A stretch of 64,000 nt of DNA from Nonlabens tegetincola. Its GTDB lineage: Bacteria; Bacteroidota; Bacteroidia; Flavobacteriales; Flavobacteriaceae. The position numbers and the translations under genes were made by a program. The stretch spans positions 372,001-436,000 of the forward strand of contig NZ_MQVV01000010.1 of NCBI RefSeq assembly GCF_002954355.1, given 5' to 3'. The notes beneath the pieces are model-generated. The model was not told the DNA's origin. It saw only the letters and a list, made by a program, of their open reading frames with translations, and ran no database searches. Within the stretch, counting starts at the first letter, position 1; each line of letters begins with the position of its first letter. Of this stretch, positions 37,248 to 46,222 are shown piece by piece.

Positions 37248-37769
37248 ATGTTAGAAAAAAGAGGTCCAGCCATTATTATAGCCATTTCAATATTAGTTCC
37301 ATTGGTAGTGGTAGTTCTTATGTTCTTACCAGAGCGTTTCAACTTTTTAGGAGTTGAAGCAGGCATGTTTCCTTTACTTCATGCATGTATAAACGGTATG
37401 ACTGCTTTATTGTTAGTAACGGGTTTACTCTTAATAAAAAATGGTGATCGACAAAAGCACCGCAAGGTTATGACTACCGCTTTTGTATTGAGTGCCATTT
37501 TTCTTGTGAGCTATGTAATATCAAAAATTAGCAACGATCCAACTCCATATCCCGAGGATGCCCCTTTTAGAGCAATTTATTTATTCATTTTGATATCGCA
37601 CATTGTTTTATCTGGTATTATACTGCCGTTAGTACTATACACTATGTATTTTGCTTGGAATAAAAAATACGAGAAACACCGTCGTATAGCAAGATGGACG
37701 TTCCCTATTTGGTTATACGTTGCAATAACAGGTGTTTTAGTGTATGTTTTCATGGCTCCTTACTACTAA
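37248..37769 (+). CDS. DUF420 membrane protein
   Basis: 173 aa with five hydrophobic segments. Histidine-bearing motifs LHACINGMTALLL, KHRKVMTTAF, ILISHIVLSGIILPLVLYT and KHRRIARWTFPIWLYVAITGVLVY are typical of DUF420, a family regularly found in oxidase/SCO operons and presumed to help heme or copper insertion. Operon with the SCO gene. Confidence 0.88.
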   Translation: MLEKRGPAIIIAISILVPLVVVVLMFLPERFNFLGVEAGMFPLLHACINGMTALLLVTGLLLIKNGDRQKHRKVMTTAFVLSAIFLVSYVISKISNDPTPYPEDAPFRAIYLFILISHIVLSGIILPLVLYTMYFAWNKKYEKHRRIARWTFPIWLYVAITGVLVYVFMAPYY

Positions 37770-37778
37770 TCGACTAGA

Positions 37779-37991
37779 ATGAAAAGGTTTTTAGTATTAC
37801 TCACTGTTTTTCTTTATTCCGCTTTCGCGAAAGCGCAATGTGCAATGTGCCGTGCCGTAATTGAAAGTTCTGGCAACAAAGCAGAGGCAGAAGGTTTAAA
37901 CGATGGAATTACCTACCTAATGGCATTTCCATACATTTTAATTGGCGGTATTATATATATGATCTATCGCAGCACTACCAAAAAAACTTGA
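37779..37991 (+). CDS. Small membrane protein with CxxC after the signal peptide
   Basis: 70 aa. The signal-peptide-like N-terminus MKRFLVLLTVFLYSAFAKAQ carries a palindrome copy (37820-37835) as AFAKA, immediately followed by CAMCRAVIES and one C-terminal membrane helix (LMAFPYILIGGIIYMIY). The CxxC suggests metal binding or redox, in keeping with the oxidase-assembly operon. It starts 9 bases after the DUF420 stop. No formal family name is known to me. Confidence 0.75.
   Translation: MKRFLVLLTVFLYSAFAKAQCAMCRAVIESSGNKAEAEGLNDGITYLMAFPYILIGGIIYMIYRSTTKKT
37820..37835. repeat. Palindromic repeat, copy 8
   Basis: Exact copy in the signal peptide of the 70-aa CxxC protein, read AFAKA. Confidence 0.95.
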
Positions 37992-38087
37992 TTTAACGTT
38001 TTTTTAGGTTCTGTCACTGTAACATCTGCGGAAATTTGAGGTCTAGTTAATATGTTTCTTTAAAGAAACAGAGTAACAACCATTATA

Positions 38088-38789
38088 ATGATTGAAATTA
38101 AAGGCCTACACAAAAGTTACCGTACAGGTAACAATTCTCTTCATGTACTTAAGGGTATAGACTTTAGTGTTAAAGAAGGAGAACTAGTTTCAATCATGGG
38201 TTCCTCAGGTTCTGGTAAAAGTACATTGCTTAACATTCTAGGAATGTTAGACGAGGCAGATGAAGGTAGCTACGTTCTTGATGGTGTTCCTATTAAAAAT
38301 CTCAATGAAAAAATTGCTGCCCAGTATCGAAATAAGTTTTTGGGGTTCATTTTTCAGTCTTTTAACCTGATCAATTACAAAACAGCAATTGATAACGTAG
38401 CCTTGCCACTTTATTACCAAGGAGTAAATAGAAAAGAACGTGAAGAAAAGGCGCTTCATTATCTAGATAAAGTAGGTCTGGCAAATTGGGCAACACACTT
38501 ACCTAATCAACTTTCTGGAGGTCAAAAGCAGCGTGTCGCAATCGCTAGAGCGCTAGCCAGTGATCCAAAGGTACTACTTGCCGATGAGCCAACAGGAGCT
38601 CTAGATACCAAGACTTCATACGAAGTGATGGATCTTATTCAAGGAATTAATGATGAAGGTCGTACCATTCTTATTGTAACACACGAACCCGACATTGCCG
38701 AAATGACAAAGCGTGTGGTGAATTTAAAAGATGGTTTAATCATTGACGATCGTAAAGTAGAACAAGTAAAAGCTATCCAACATGTTTAA
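38088..38789 (+). CDS. ABC transporter ATP-binding protein, MacB/LolD type
   Basis: 233 aa ATPase. Walker A GSSGSGKST (about 38-46), Q-loop FQSFNL, signature LSGGQKQRVAIARAL, Walker B LLADEPTGALD, switch His in VTHEPD. The type pairs with MacB-like permeases in non-canonical ABC systems that drive efflux or lipoprotein work by mechanotransmission. It overlaps the permease gene by 8 bases and opens a six-gene operon to 45288. Confidence 0.93.
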   Translation: MIEIKGLHKSYRTGNNSLHVLKGIDFSVKEGELVSIMGSSGSGKSTLLNILGMLDEADEGSYVLDGVPIKNLNEKIAAQYRNKFLGFIFQSFNLINYKTAIDNVALPLYYQGVNRKEREEKALHYLDKVGLANWATHLPNQLSGGQKQRVAIARALASDPKVLLADEPTGALDTKTSYEVMDLIQGINDEGRTILIVTHEPDIAEMTKRVVNLKDGLIIDDRKVEQVKAIQHV

Positions 38790-40029
38790 TGTAGAAAGAT
38801 GGCAGGAAATATTTGAAGCAATAAGCAAAAATAAATTACGTACTATTTTAACCAGTATGTCGGTCGCATCAGGAATCTTCATATTGGTAATTCTTCTTGG
38901 ATTTTCCTCTGGAATACAAAATGGAGTTCGCAAACAATTTGAACAAGACGCTACTAATCGTATTCAGGTTTCCACAAGGGTAACTTCAAAAGGATATAAA
39001 GGATTAAATCCTGGAAGGCGATTACAATTGCGCAATGGTGATTACAATAACCTTACTGAAAAGTATGAAGATTATATTGAGTATAAAACGCCTTTATACT
39101 CAAATTGGGGCGGACAAATAAACTACAAGCAGCAGCAAGGTAATTACCGTATTGAAGGAGCCGAGGCAGACCAACAATACATAGAAAATCAAACATTAGT
39201 TTCAGGTCGATTCATCAGTCAGCAAGATGTTGATGAAAACCGAAAGGTAGCTGTTATCGGTTATCAAATTAAAGAAGATCTATTTAAGCAGGAAGATCCT
39301 ATTGGTAAAACAATCCTCCTTAATAACAACATTAACTATAAAGTTATAGGAGTTTATACGGATCCTGGAGGAACTCGTGAAGAATCTAGAGCATTTATTC
39401 CTATATCTAGTGCACAACAAGTATTTAACGCAGGAGATAATGTAAATCGAATTGCAATAACGGTTGAGCCAGCTGCAACTTTTGATGAAACTGTGGAACG
39501 CAGTGCAATGCTAGCTCAAGCAATAGACAATGATTTAAGAACTAAATTTATTGTAGCTCCAGATGATCGTATAGCGGTTAGAGTTGACGACACATTAGAA
39601 GAAGCAAAGAAAATATTCGGATTGATCGATACAATAAGATTTGTTTTCTGGTTTATTGGTATAGGTACAATAATAGCAGGTGTAGTAGGTGTAGGGAATA
39701 TTATGATCATTATCGTGCGTGAACGTACCAAAGAAATAGGAATACGTAAAGCTTTAGGAGCTCTACCTTCAGAAATTATATTTATGGTGCTCCAAGAGGC
39801 TATTTTTATAACATTAATTGCAGGACTATTAGGTTTGTTTGCAGGTGTAGGATTACTACAAATTTTTGCTCCTTATGTAGAAATGGATTTCATACACAAT
39901 CCAACAGTAGACTTTACTACTGTTATGACTACGGTTTTCATTCTTGTTGTGGCAGGAGCACTAGCCGGCTTTATACCTGCTAGGAGAGCAGCTAATATTA
40001 AGCCAATTGAGGCATTAAGAGACGAATAG
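38782..40029 (+). CDS. MacB-like ABC permease 1
   Basis: 415 aa. One N-terminal helix, a large periplasmic MacB_PCD domain (about 50-270) and three C-terminal helices, with the FtsX coupling segment VRERTKEIGIRKALGALPSEI. It ends with the family-typical AGALAGFIPARRAANIKPIEALR. The ABC ATPase gene overlaps upstream and a paralogue follows after 1 base, so the pair probably forms a heterodimer. Confidence 0.92.
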   Translation: MFNVERWQEIFEAISKNKLRTILTSMSVASGIFILVILLGFSSGIQNGVRKQFEQDATNRIQVSTRVTSKGYKGLNPGRRLQLRNGDYNNLTEKYEDYIEYKTPLYSNWGGQINYKQQQGNYRIEGAEADQQYIENQTLVSGRFISQQDVDENRKVAVIGYQIKEDLFKQEDPIGKTILLNNNINYKVIGVYTDPGGTREESRAFIPISSAQQVFNAGDNVNRIAITVEPAATFDETVERSAMLAQAIDNDLRTKFIVAPDDRIAVRVDDTLEEAKKIFGLIDTIRFVFWFIGIGTIIAGVVGVGNIMIIIVRERTKEIGIRKALGALPSEIIFMVLQEAIFITLIAGLLGLFAGVGLLQIFAPYVEMDFIHNPTVDFTTVMTTVFILVVAGALAGFIPARRAANIKPIEALRDE

Positions 40030-40030
40030 T

Positions 40031-41290
40031 ATGTTTAATAGAGATCGTTGGAACGAAATATTAGAAGCGCTTAACGCAAATAGATTTAGAACCTTTCTAA
40101 CCGCATTTGGGGTTTTTTGGGGAATAACAATACTAGTGTTGTTATTAGCTTTAACTAACGGTTTGCGTACAGGTGTAGCCGTTGATTTTGCAAATCAAGC
40201 TACAAACACCATGTTCATGTGGGGTCAAAGTACGTCAATGGCCTACAAAGGAATGAATAAAGGTCGTCGTGTTCAGTTCAAAACAGATGATATCGACGCT
40301 TTAAAAAATAACATTCCTGGATTAAAGTATGTCTCACCTAGATTACAACTAGGTGGTTATCGTGGAGCAAATAATGTTACTCGTAAAGAAAAAACAGGAG
40401 CCTTTCAGGTAAATGGAGATTACCCAGAATTTATTAATCAACAATACATGGATATTATCAAGGGTCGCTGGATCAGTTACTCAGATATTGATAATAAAAT
40501 GAAAAGTGCGGTAATCGGTGTAGATGTAGAAAAAACTTTATTTGACTTGGGAGAAGAGCCTATCGGCTCGTACATAAAAATTAATGGTGTTAATTTTAAA
40601 GTGATAGGAGTGTTTAATAACCCAAACACAAAAGGAGATAGTGAGGAACAGGCGAATACCATTTTTATTCCTTTTACATCCTTTGCCAAGGCTTTCAACA
40701 CAGCAGACAACGTTGGGTGGTTTACATTGACCGCTCATGATGATATCAGTATTACCGAATTAAAGCCAGACATACTTGCATTAATGAGATCCCAGCACAA
40801 AGTGCATCCAGATGATATGCGAGCTGTAGGTAATTTTGATTTAGCAGAAAGGTTTGCACAATTCTCAGGCCTTTTTAATATTCTAAAAATTGTTGGTTAT
40901 TTCGTAGGAATACTTGTCCTTTTCTCAGGAGGAATCGGTATCAGTAATATCATGCTCATTGTAGTAAAAGAACGAACTAATGAAATAGGAGTGCGCCGTG
41001 CATTGGGAGCTACTCCTTGGATGATTAAAAAACAAATTCTTCAAGAATCACTTGTCCTTACCTTAATTTCTGGATTAGCAGGTATTGCATTTTCTGCATT
41101 AGTTATGTGGTTAATGAATTATGCACTGGATATGAATGGACCGGTAGATAATTTTAAAAATCCAACAGTAAATATAACAGTAATAATTATCGCTTTGATA
41201 TTTCTTACTGTTGCAGGACTCTTTGCAGGATTAATTCCTGCTAGTCGTGCAACCACTATGAAACCAGTAGACGCTTTAAGAACAGAATAA
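40031..41290 (+). CDS. MacB-like ABC permease 2
   Basis: 419 aa, a paralogue of the preceding permease with the same layout (helix, MacB_PCD, three helices; KERTNEIGVRRALGATPWMI; AGLFAGLIPASRATTMKPVDALR). A tandem pair of different permeases with one ATPase suggests an asymmetric transporter. It is followed 12 bases later by the adaptor gene. Confidence 0.92.
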   Translation: MFNRDRWNEILEALNANRFRTFLTAFGVFWGITILVLLLALTNGLRTGVAVDFANQATNTMFMWGQSTSMAYKGMNKGRRVQFKTDDIDALKNNIPGLKYVSPRLQLGGYRGANNVTRKEKTGAFQVNGDYPEFINQQYMDIIKGRWISYSDIDNKMKSAVIGVDVEKTLFDLGEEPIGSYIKINGVNFKVIGVFNNPNTKGDSEEQANTIFIPFTSFAKAFNTADNVGWFTLTAHDDISITELKPDILALMRSQHKVHPDDMRAVGNFDLAERFAQFSGLFNILKIVGYFVGILVLFSGGIGISNIMLIVVKERTNEIGVRRALGATPWMIKKQILQESLVLTLISGLAGIAFSALVMWLMNYALDMNGPVDNFKNPTVNITVIIIALIFLTVAGLFAGLIPASRATTMKPVDALRTE

Positions 41291-41302
41291 ACACTAACCT
41301 AG

Positions 41303-42484
41303 ATGAAAAGAACAGGGACTATAATTGTTTTATTAGTAATCGTAATTTCCTCATTAATCGGAATTTATTGGATATGGCAAAAGGATCAAGAAGATCCGAT
41401 TGAGTATGCCGCAGAACAACCAGAAACAAAAACGATCGTTAAAGAAACTGTCGCAACAGGTAGCATTGTACCTAAAGAAGAAGTTAATATTAAGCCTAAT
41501 ATTTCAGGTGTTATTGATAAAATTCATGTTGAAGCAGGTGAGTTTGTTAAAGCAGGTGATCTTATAGCAGAAATCAAAGTGGTTCCTAACGTGAGCTCAC
41601 TTACAAATGCAAAGAATAGTATTGACCAAGCTCGTAACGCGGTACAAACCGCAAAACTTGCACTAGATAATCAGGAGTCGATTTATAAAAGGCAAAAACA
41701 GCTTTTTGATAAAGGAGTTGTAGCCGCAAATGATTTTGATCTAGCACAAAACGCATACAACAATGCGTTACAACGTTATAAACAAGAACAAGTCAATTTA
41801 AGAGGAGCACAACAAAATTATGACATCCTGCGCACAGGAACGACCTCAGGATCTTTGGGTAAATACGCACAAACAGCAATACGATCTACCGTTGATGGAA
41901 TGGTACTTGACGTTCCAGTTAAAGAAGGAAACCAAGTAATTGAGGCAAATAATTTTAACGAGGGAACTAGCATTGCGGTTATTGCAGATATTAATAAGAT
42001 GATATTTGAAGGTAAGGTAGATGAAAGTGAAGTAGGTAAAATCAAAGAAGGATTACCGCTTAAGATTACTGTAGGTGCCTATGATAACCAAAAATACGAC
42101 GCAGTACTTGACTATATAGCTCCTAAAGGTGTAGAAGAAAATGGTGCTATTCAATTTGCGATTAAAGGAACCCTTAAAGCTCCAGAGGAAAACAAAACAA
42201 ATTCATTTATACGAGCAGGACTCAGTGCAAACGCAAGTATTATCCTTGATCAACGTACCGATGTGCTTGCAATCAAGGAAGCCCTTGTACAATACGATAA
42301 TGAGACAAAAAAACCTTTCGTTGAAATCCAAACAGGAGATCAACAATTCCAGCGCAAGGAAGTTGAATTAGGACTTAGTGATGGGATTTTTGTTGAAATT
42401 AAATCAGGTATCAGCAAGGACGACGCAATAAAAGTTTGGAATCCATTAAAAGCTCCACAAGGCCGTGGAGGATATAATGGATAA
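41303..42484 (+). CDS. Periplasmic adaptor (membrane fusion) protein, MacA/HlyD type, first copy
   Basis: 393 aa. N-terminal membrane anchor (about 5-24), lipoyl/biotinyl-like half-motifs (IKPNISGVIDKIHVEAGEFVKAGDLIAEIK), an alpha-hairpin coiled coil (about 95-170) and beta-barrel domains. It links the MacB-like permeases to the TolC channel across the periplasm. A second adaptor is encoded after TolC. The C-terminus is Gly-rich. Confidence 0.9.
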   Translation: MKRTGTIIVLLVIVISSLIGIYWIWQKDQEDPIEYAAEQPETKTIVKETVATGSIVPKEEVNIKPNISGVIDKIHVEAGEFVKAGDLIAEIKVVPNVSSLTNAKNSIDQARNAVQTAKLALDNQESIYKRQKQLFDKGVVAANDFDLAQNAYNNALQRYKQEQVNLRGAQQNYDILRTGTTSGSLGKYAQTAIRSTVDGMVLDVPVKEGNQVIEANNFNEGTSIAVIADINKMIFEGKVDESEVGKIKEGLPLKITVGAYDNQKYDAVLDYIAPKGVEENGAIQFAIKGTLKAPEENKTNSFIRAGLSANASIILDQRTDVLAIKEALVQYDNETKKPFVEIQTGDQQFQRKEVELGLSDGIFVEIKSGISKDDAIKVWNPLKAPQGRGGYNG

Positions 42485-42532
42485 AATTCTTGTAACAAAT
42501 CATCTTCGAGATCTACATATAGATATCCAATT

Positions 42533-43996
42533 ATGAAAAAAGTACTCTTAATTATTATGTGTTTCGCTTTCGCGAAAGCGATTCAAGCACAATCAACAAC
42601 ATCTACCGATAAGAAATGGACTTTACAAGAGTGTGTACAATACGCACTGGATAACAACATTTCAATCAAACAAAGTGAGTTAGATTTAAAAGCAGCAGAT
42701 GCCGATAAATTGAGCGCACTGGGTAATCTTTTACCGTCGTTAAATGCAGGTGCAGGAGTTTCAGAAAATACCGGATTAAGTTTTAACCCAGTTACCAATA
42801 ACGCTCAAACAACAACATTCCTTTCTGCAACAGGAAGAGTTAATGTAGGTTATAACGTATTTGACGGGTTTAGAAACTTTAGACAATTACAAAGAGCAAA
42901 AATTTCAAAAATTGCTAGTGAATATCGTCTAGATAAAATGAAAGATGACATAGCGCTTGCAGTTGCAAATAACTACCTTCAAATACTTACAAATAAAGCA
43001 AATTTGAAAACCTTCAAAGCTCAAAACGAGATTACAAAGGATCAAATTAAGCAAACTCAAGAATTGGTAGATGCTGGTCAACTACCACGAGGAGATTTAT
43101 TAGAAATCAAAGCTCAAGATGCTACAGAGCAACAACAAATTATCAACGCACAAAATGCTGTAATTATAAGTAGAGTAAGTCTTGCTCAATTGCTGTTGAT
43201 TGAGGACTATGAGAACTTTGATATTGCCGATGAGGATTTTGAGGTAATTGATGAAGATGTTTCTGAAAAACCAGTTACAGAAATCATCAGTTCTGCTGAA
43301 GAAAATCGTTCAGAGGTTAGAATCGCAGAACAGAATTTAGAATTAGCCAAGAAAGACTTACAAATAGCCAAAGGAGCTTACTTGCCTACAGTAAGTGCGT
43401 TTTTTAGCTATGATACCAGATATACTAACAATGCCTCGTTTGACCAACGTATAGCCGACCCTAATAATCCTACCGAAACACAAATCATAGGAACTGTTGA
43501 AGGTACAGGACAAAATGTGGTAACTGAAGTGCCAGTATTAGAAACCGTACTAGTAGGAGCAGAGCCTTTTATAGATCAATTGTATCAAAACGATGGTATA
43601 GCTTATGGTTTCCAACTTAATGTTCCAATTTTCAATGGTTTTAGTGTTCGTAGTAATGTAGAGCGCAGTCAAATTAATATTGAACGTTCTAAATACCAAT
43701 TAGAACAAGCAAAATTGGATCTAGAAAGTAGTGTGTACCAAGCTTACGTTGATGTACAAGGATCACGTCAGGCTTTTGACGCTGCAAAAACCGCATTAGA
43801 ATCTCAAGAATTAGCTTATGAGTATGCAAAAGAAAGATATGATGTGGGACTTACAAATGCATTTGATTTTGGTCAAAGTAAGTTGAGATACGACAATGCT
43901 ATCATTACATTAAATCAAGCTAAATACGACTATATCTTTAGACTTAAGGTGCTTGAATTGTTTTTTGGGATAGAACCTCTAGAATTAAAATTATAA
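42533..43996 (+). CDS. TolC family outer-membrane channel protein
   Basis: 487 aa with two OEP repeats of long helices (ALDNNISIKQSELDLKAADADKLSALGNLLPSL; YQLEQAKLDLESSVYQAYVDVQGSRQAFD). The signal peptide MKKVLLIIMCFAFAKAIQAQ contains a palindrome copy (42565-42580), read FAFAKA just before the cleavage site. It forms the exit duct of the tripartite efflux complex. Six bases separate its stop from the second adaptor. Confidence 0.92.
   Translation: MKKVLLIIMCFAFAKAIQAQSTTSTDKKWTLQECVQYALDNNISIKQSELDLKAADADKLSALGNLLPSLNAGAGVSENTGLSFNPVTNNAQTTTFLSATGRVNVGYNVFDGFRNFRQLQRAKISKIASEYRLDKMKDDIALAVANNYLQILTNKANLKTFKAQNEITKDQIKQTQELVDAGQLPRGDLLEIKAQDATEQQQIINAQNAVIISRVSLAQLLLIEDYENFDIADEDFEVIDEDVSEKPVTEIISSAEENRSEVRIAEQNLELAKKDLQIAKGAYLPTVSAFFSYDTRYTNNASFDQRIADPNNPTETQIIGTVEGTGQNVVTEVPVLETVLVGAEPFIDQLYQNDGIAYGFQLNVPIFNGFSVRSNVERSQINIERSKYQLEQAKLDLESSVYQAYVDVQGSRQAFDAAKTALESQELAYEYAKERYDVGLTNAFDFGQSKLRYDNAIITLNQAKYDYIFRLKVLELFFGIEPLELKL
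42565..42580. repeat. Palindromic repeat, copy 9
   Basis: Exact copy in the TolC-family signal peptide, read AFAKA. Confidence 0.95.
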
Positions 43997-44001
43997 GATA
44001 A

Positions 44002-45288
44002 ATGAAAAAAACTTTAATCATCATAGGTATTATTATCGTTGTAGCGGTTTTAGGTTTAATCGGTCTTAAATCGACTGGAGCCATAGGCGGCGGTGATAAA
44101 GGTTTACTGGTAGAGACCAAGGAAGTGACAAAAATGAATGTCACAGAAACAGTAAGTGCTACCGGAAAAATCAGACCAGAGGTTGAAGTTAGTATCTCTC
44201 CAGAAGTTCCTGGTGAAATCATTGAATTACCTATTAAAGAAGGTCAGGCTGTTAAAAAAGGAGACTTACTTGTGCGCATTAATCCAGATTTATTAGAATC
44301 AAGTGTTAGTCGTACAAGAGCTGGTGTGGCAAATGCAAGAGCCGGATATGAACAAGCAAAAGCAACCCTTGCTGAGGCAACTGCAAATTATAACAGAAGT
44401 AAGCAACTTTTTAATAAAGGAGTAATTTCTCAGGCAGATTTTGATACCAGTACAGCTGCCTATGAAAGAGCCAAAGCATCAGAACGTAGTGCGTTTTATA
44501 ATGTTCAAAGTGCAGGTGCTACTCTTAATGAAGCATCTGACAACTTACAGCGTACTAGTATTTATGCTCCTATGTCTGGTACAATTTCACTTCTTGCAGT
44601 TGAATTAGGTGAACGTGTAGTTGGTACACAACAAATGGCAGGAACAGAATTATTAAGAGTAGCCGACTTATCTTCCATGGAGGTAGAAGTAGATGTAAAT
44701 GAAAATGATATCGTTAAGATTGAAGTAGGAGATAAGGCAATCGTCGAGGTTGACGCTTATTTAAAGAAGGAATTTGAAGGTGTTGTTACTGAAATTGCAA
44801 ATACGGCAAGCGGTCAATTAACGGCAGATCAAGTAACAAATTTTAAAGTTAAGGTTAGAATTTTACCAGAAAGTTACACTGACTTGTTAGAAGGTAAAAG
44901 TGAAAATTACAGTCCGTTTAAACCAGGTATGACCGCAACAGTAGATATTATTACTAGAGAAAGTAAAGATATTGTTGCAGTGCCAATAAGTTCGATAGTA
45001 GTTAAAACTGATACTACAGAAAAAAAGAAAAGGTCAGAAATTTCTTTGGATGCTAAAAAGTTTGAGTGTGTCTATGTATTAAATGGTAACAAAGCCAAGC
45101 TTAGAGTAGTAGAGACAGGAATTCAAGACAACAGTAACATCGTTGTCACAGATGGTCTGGATATAGGAGAAACAATCATTACCGGTCCTTATCGAGCAGT
45201 TACTGATAAATTAAAAACGGGAAAACTAGTTCGTGTTAAAAAGGATCGCTCAAATGATACTTCAGAATCGGAATCTGAAGAAAATTAA
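44002..45288 (+). CDS. Periplasmic adaptor protein, MacA/HlyD type, second copy
   Basis: 428 aa. N-terminal membrane helix (about 5-24), lipoyl half-motifs (SISPEVPGEIIELPIKEGQAVKKGDLLVRI; YAPMSGTISLLAVELGERV), a coiled-coil hairpin (about 103-180), beta-barrel domains and an acidic C-terminal tail (DTSESESEEN). It is longer than the first adaptor and clearly distinct. Two adaptors flanking one TolC imply alternative or mixed adaptor assemblies. Confidence 0.9.
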   Translation: MKKTLIIIGIIIVVAVLGLIGLKSTGAIGGGDKGLLVETKEVTKMNVTETVSATGKIRPEVEVSISPEVPGEIIELPIKEGQAVKKGDLLVRINPDLLESSVSRTRAGVANARAGYEQAKATLAEATANYNRSKQLFNKGVISQADFDTSTAAYERAKASERSAFYNVQSAGATLNEASDNLQRTSIYAPMSGTISLLAVELGERVVGTQQMAGTELLRVADLSSMEVEVDVNENDIVKIEVGDKAIVEVDAYLKKEFEGVVTEIANTASGQLTADQVTNFKVKVRILPESYTDLLEGKSENYSPFKPGMTATVDIITRESKDIVAVPISSIVVKTDTTEKKKRSEISLDAKKFECVYVLNGNKAKLRVVETGIQDNSNIVVTDGLDIGETIITGPYRAVTDKLKTGKLVRVKKDRSNDTSESESEEN

Positions 45289-45297
45289 ATTTCAGCT

Positions 45298-45987
45298 ATG
45301 CCATTGATTCTTTGTATTGAAACAAGTAGTACTAATTGTTCAGTTGCAATAGCTAACGACAGCGCTACTGCTAGTAATATATATGGTGCTGCTATGGTGC
45401 TGGATATTCTTGAAGACAATAGTGATTCATACAATCATGGTGAAAAGCTTCATGTTTTCATAGATGAAATCACCACTAGGAATGGATATGTAATGGGTGA
45501 TTATGATGCTATTGCTGTAAGCTCTGGACCAGGATCATATACTGGGTTAAGAATTGGTGTGAGTGCAGCTAAAGGTTTGAGTTTTGCCCTAGACGTACCT
45601 TTAATTGCTATTGATACACTACAAGCATTATCTACAATTAATAAAATTGATTCCGAATTTACAGCCGCTTTTCTTGATGCACGTCGCATGGAAGTATATG
45701 CTTCAATATTTGACCGATCAGGTAAACGAGTACTTGAATCACAACCAGTAGTTGTTGAAGATGATTCTTTTATTCGCTTTCGCGAAAGCGGAACAATATC
45801 CTACATAGGAACTGGTATAGAAAAAACGAGAGAACTTCTAAATATCGAACAGCAATATATCACGGAAGTAAACCCAACAGCAGCAGCACTGTGTGCTCTC
45901 GCTATTGATGGGTATAAAAAAAGCGACACCGTTGATGTCGCTTATTTTGAGCCAAATTATCTCAAAGAATTTAAGATAGGTGGTTAA
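45298..45987 (+). CDS. tsaB: tRNA threonylcarbamoyladenosine biosynthesis protein TsaB
   Basis: 229 aa ASKHA-fold protein: ILCIETSSTNCSVAI, HGEKLHVFIDEI, SSGPGSYTGLRIGVSAAKGL, DARRMEVYAS. TsaB partners TsaD and TsaE to make the universal t6A modification at position 37 of ANN-decoding tRNAs. A palindrome copy (45775-45790) is read RFRES in the C-terminal part, an otherwise variable region. It converges on the dodecin gene with a shared TTAA. Confidence 0.93.
   Translation: MPLILCIETSSTNCSVAIANDSATASNIYGAAMVLDILEDNSDSYNHGEKLHVFIDEITTRNGYVMGDYDAIAVSSGPGSYTGLRIGVSAAKGLSFALDVPLIAIDTLQALSTINKIDSEFTAAFLDARRMEVYASIFDRSGKRVLESQPVVVEDDSFIRFRESGTISYIGTGIEKTRELLNIEQQYITEVNPTAAALCALAIDGYKKSDTVDVAYFEPNYLKEFKIGG
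45775..45790. repeat. Palindromic repeat, copy 10
   Basis: Exact copy in tsaB, read RFRES. Confidence 0.95.
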
Positions 45988-46184
45988 ATTACTTCAAATG
46001 TAATTTTTACATTAACTCTATACTCGGTTACTTTTCCATCTTTAACTTGAGCACTTTGCTCGTTGATGTAAACCGATCTGATGTTGTTGACGCTTTTTGC
46101 AGCTTGTTCCACTGCATTATTAGTTGCGTCTTCCCAGCTCTTATCGCTGTTTGCTAATACTTCTATAACTTTTAAAATTGCCAT
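45984..46184 (-). CDS. Dodecin family flavin-binding protein
   Basis: 66 aa, the exact size of dodecins, which form hollow dodecamers storing flavin. The pattern KVIEVLANSDKSWEDATNNAVEQAAKSVNNIRSVYI followed by a Q-rich turn and VTEYRVNVKITFEV fits the beta-alpha-beta-beta fold. The aromatic Trp17 in KSWEDA is the flavin-stacking position. It shares its stop bases with tsaB. Confidence 0.92.
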   Translation of the reverse strand: MAILKVIEVLANSDKSWEDATNNAVEQAAKSVNNIRSVYINEQSAQVKDGKVTEYRVNVKITFEVI

Positions 46185-46222
46185 AACTTTATTGAATTGA
46201 TTTCTATAAAGTTATAATAAAA

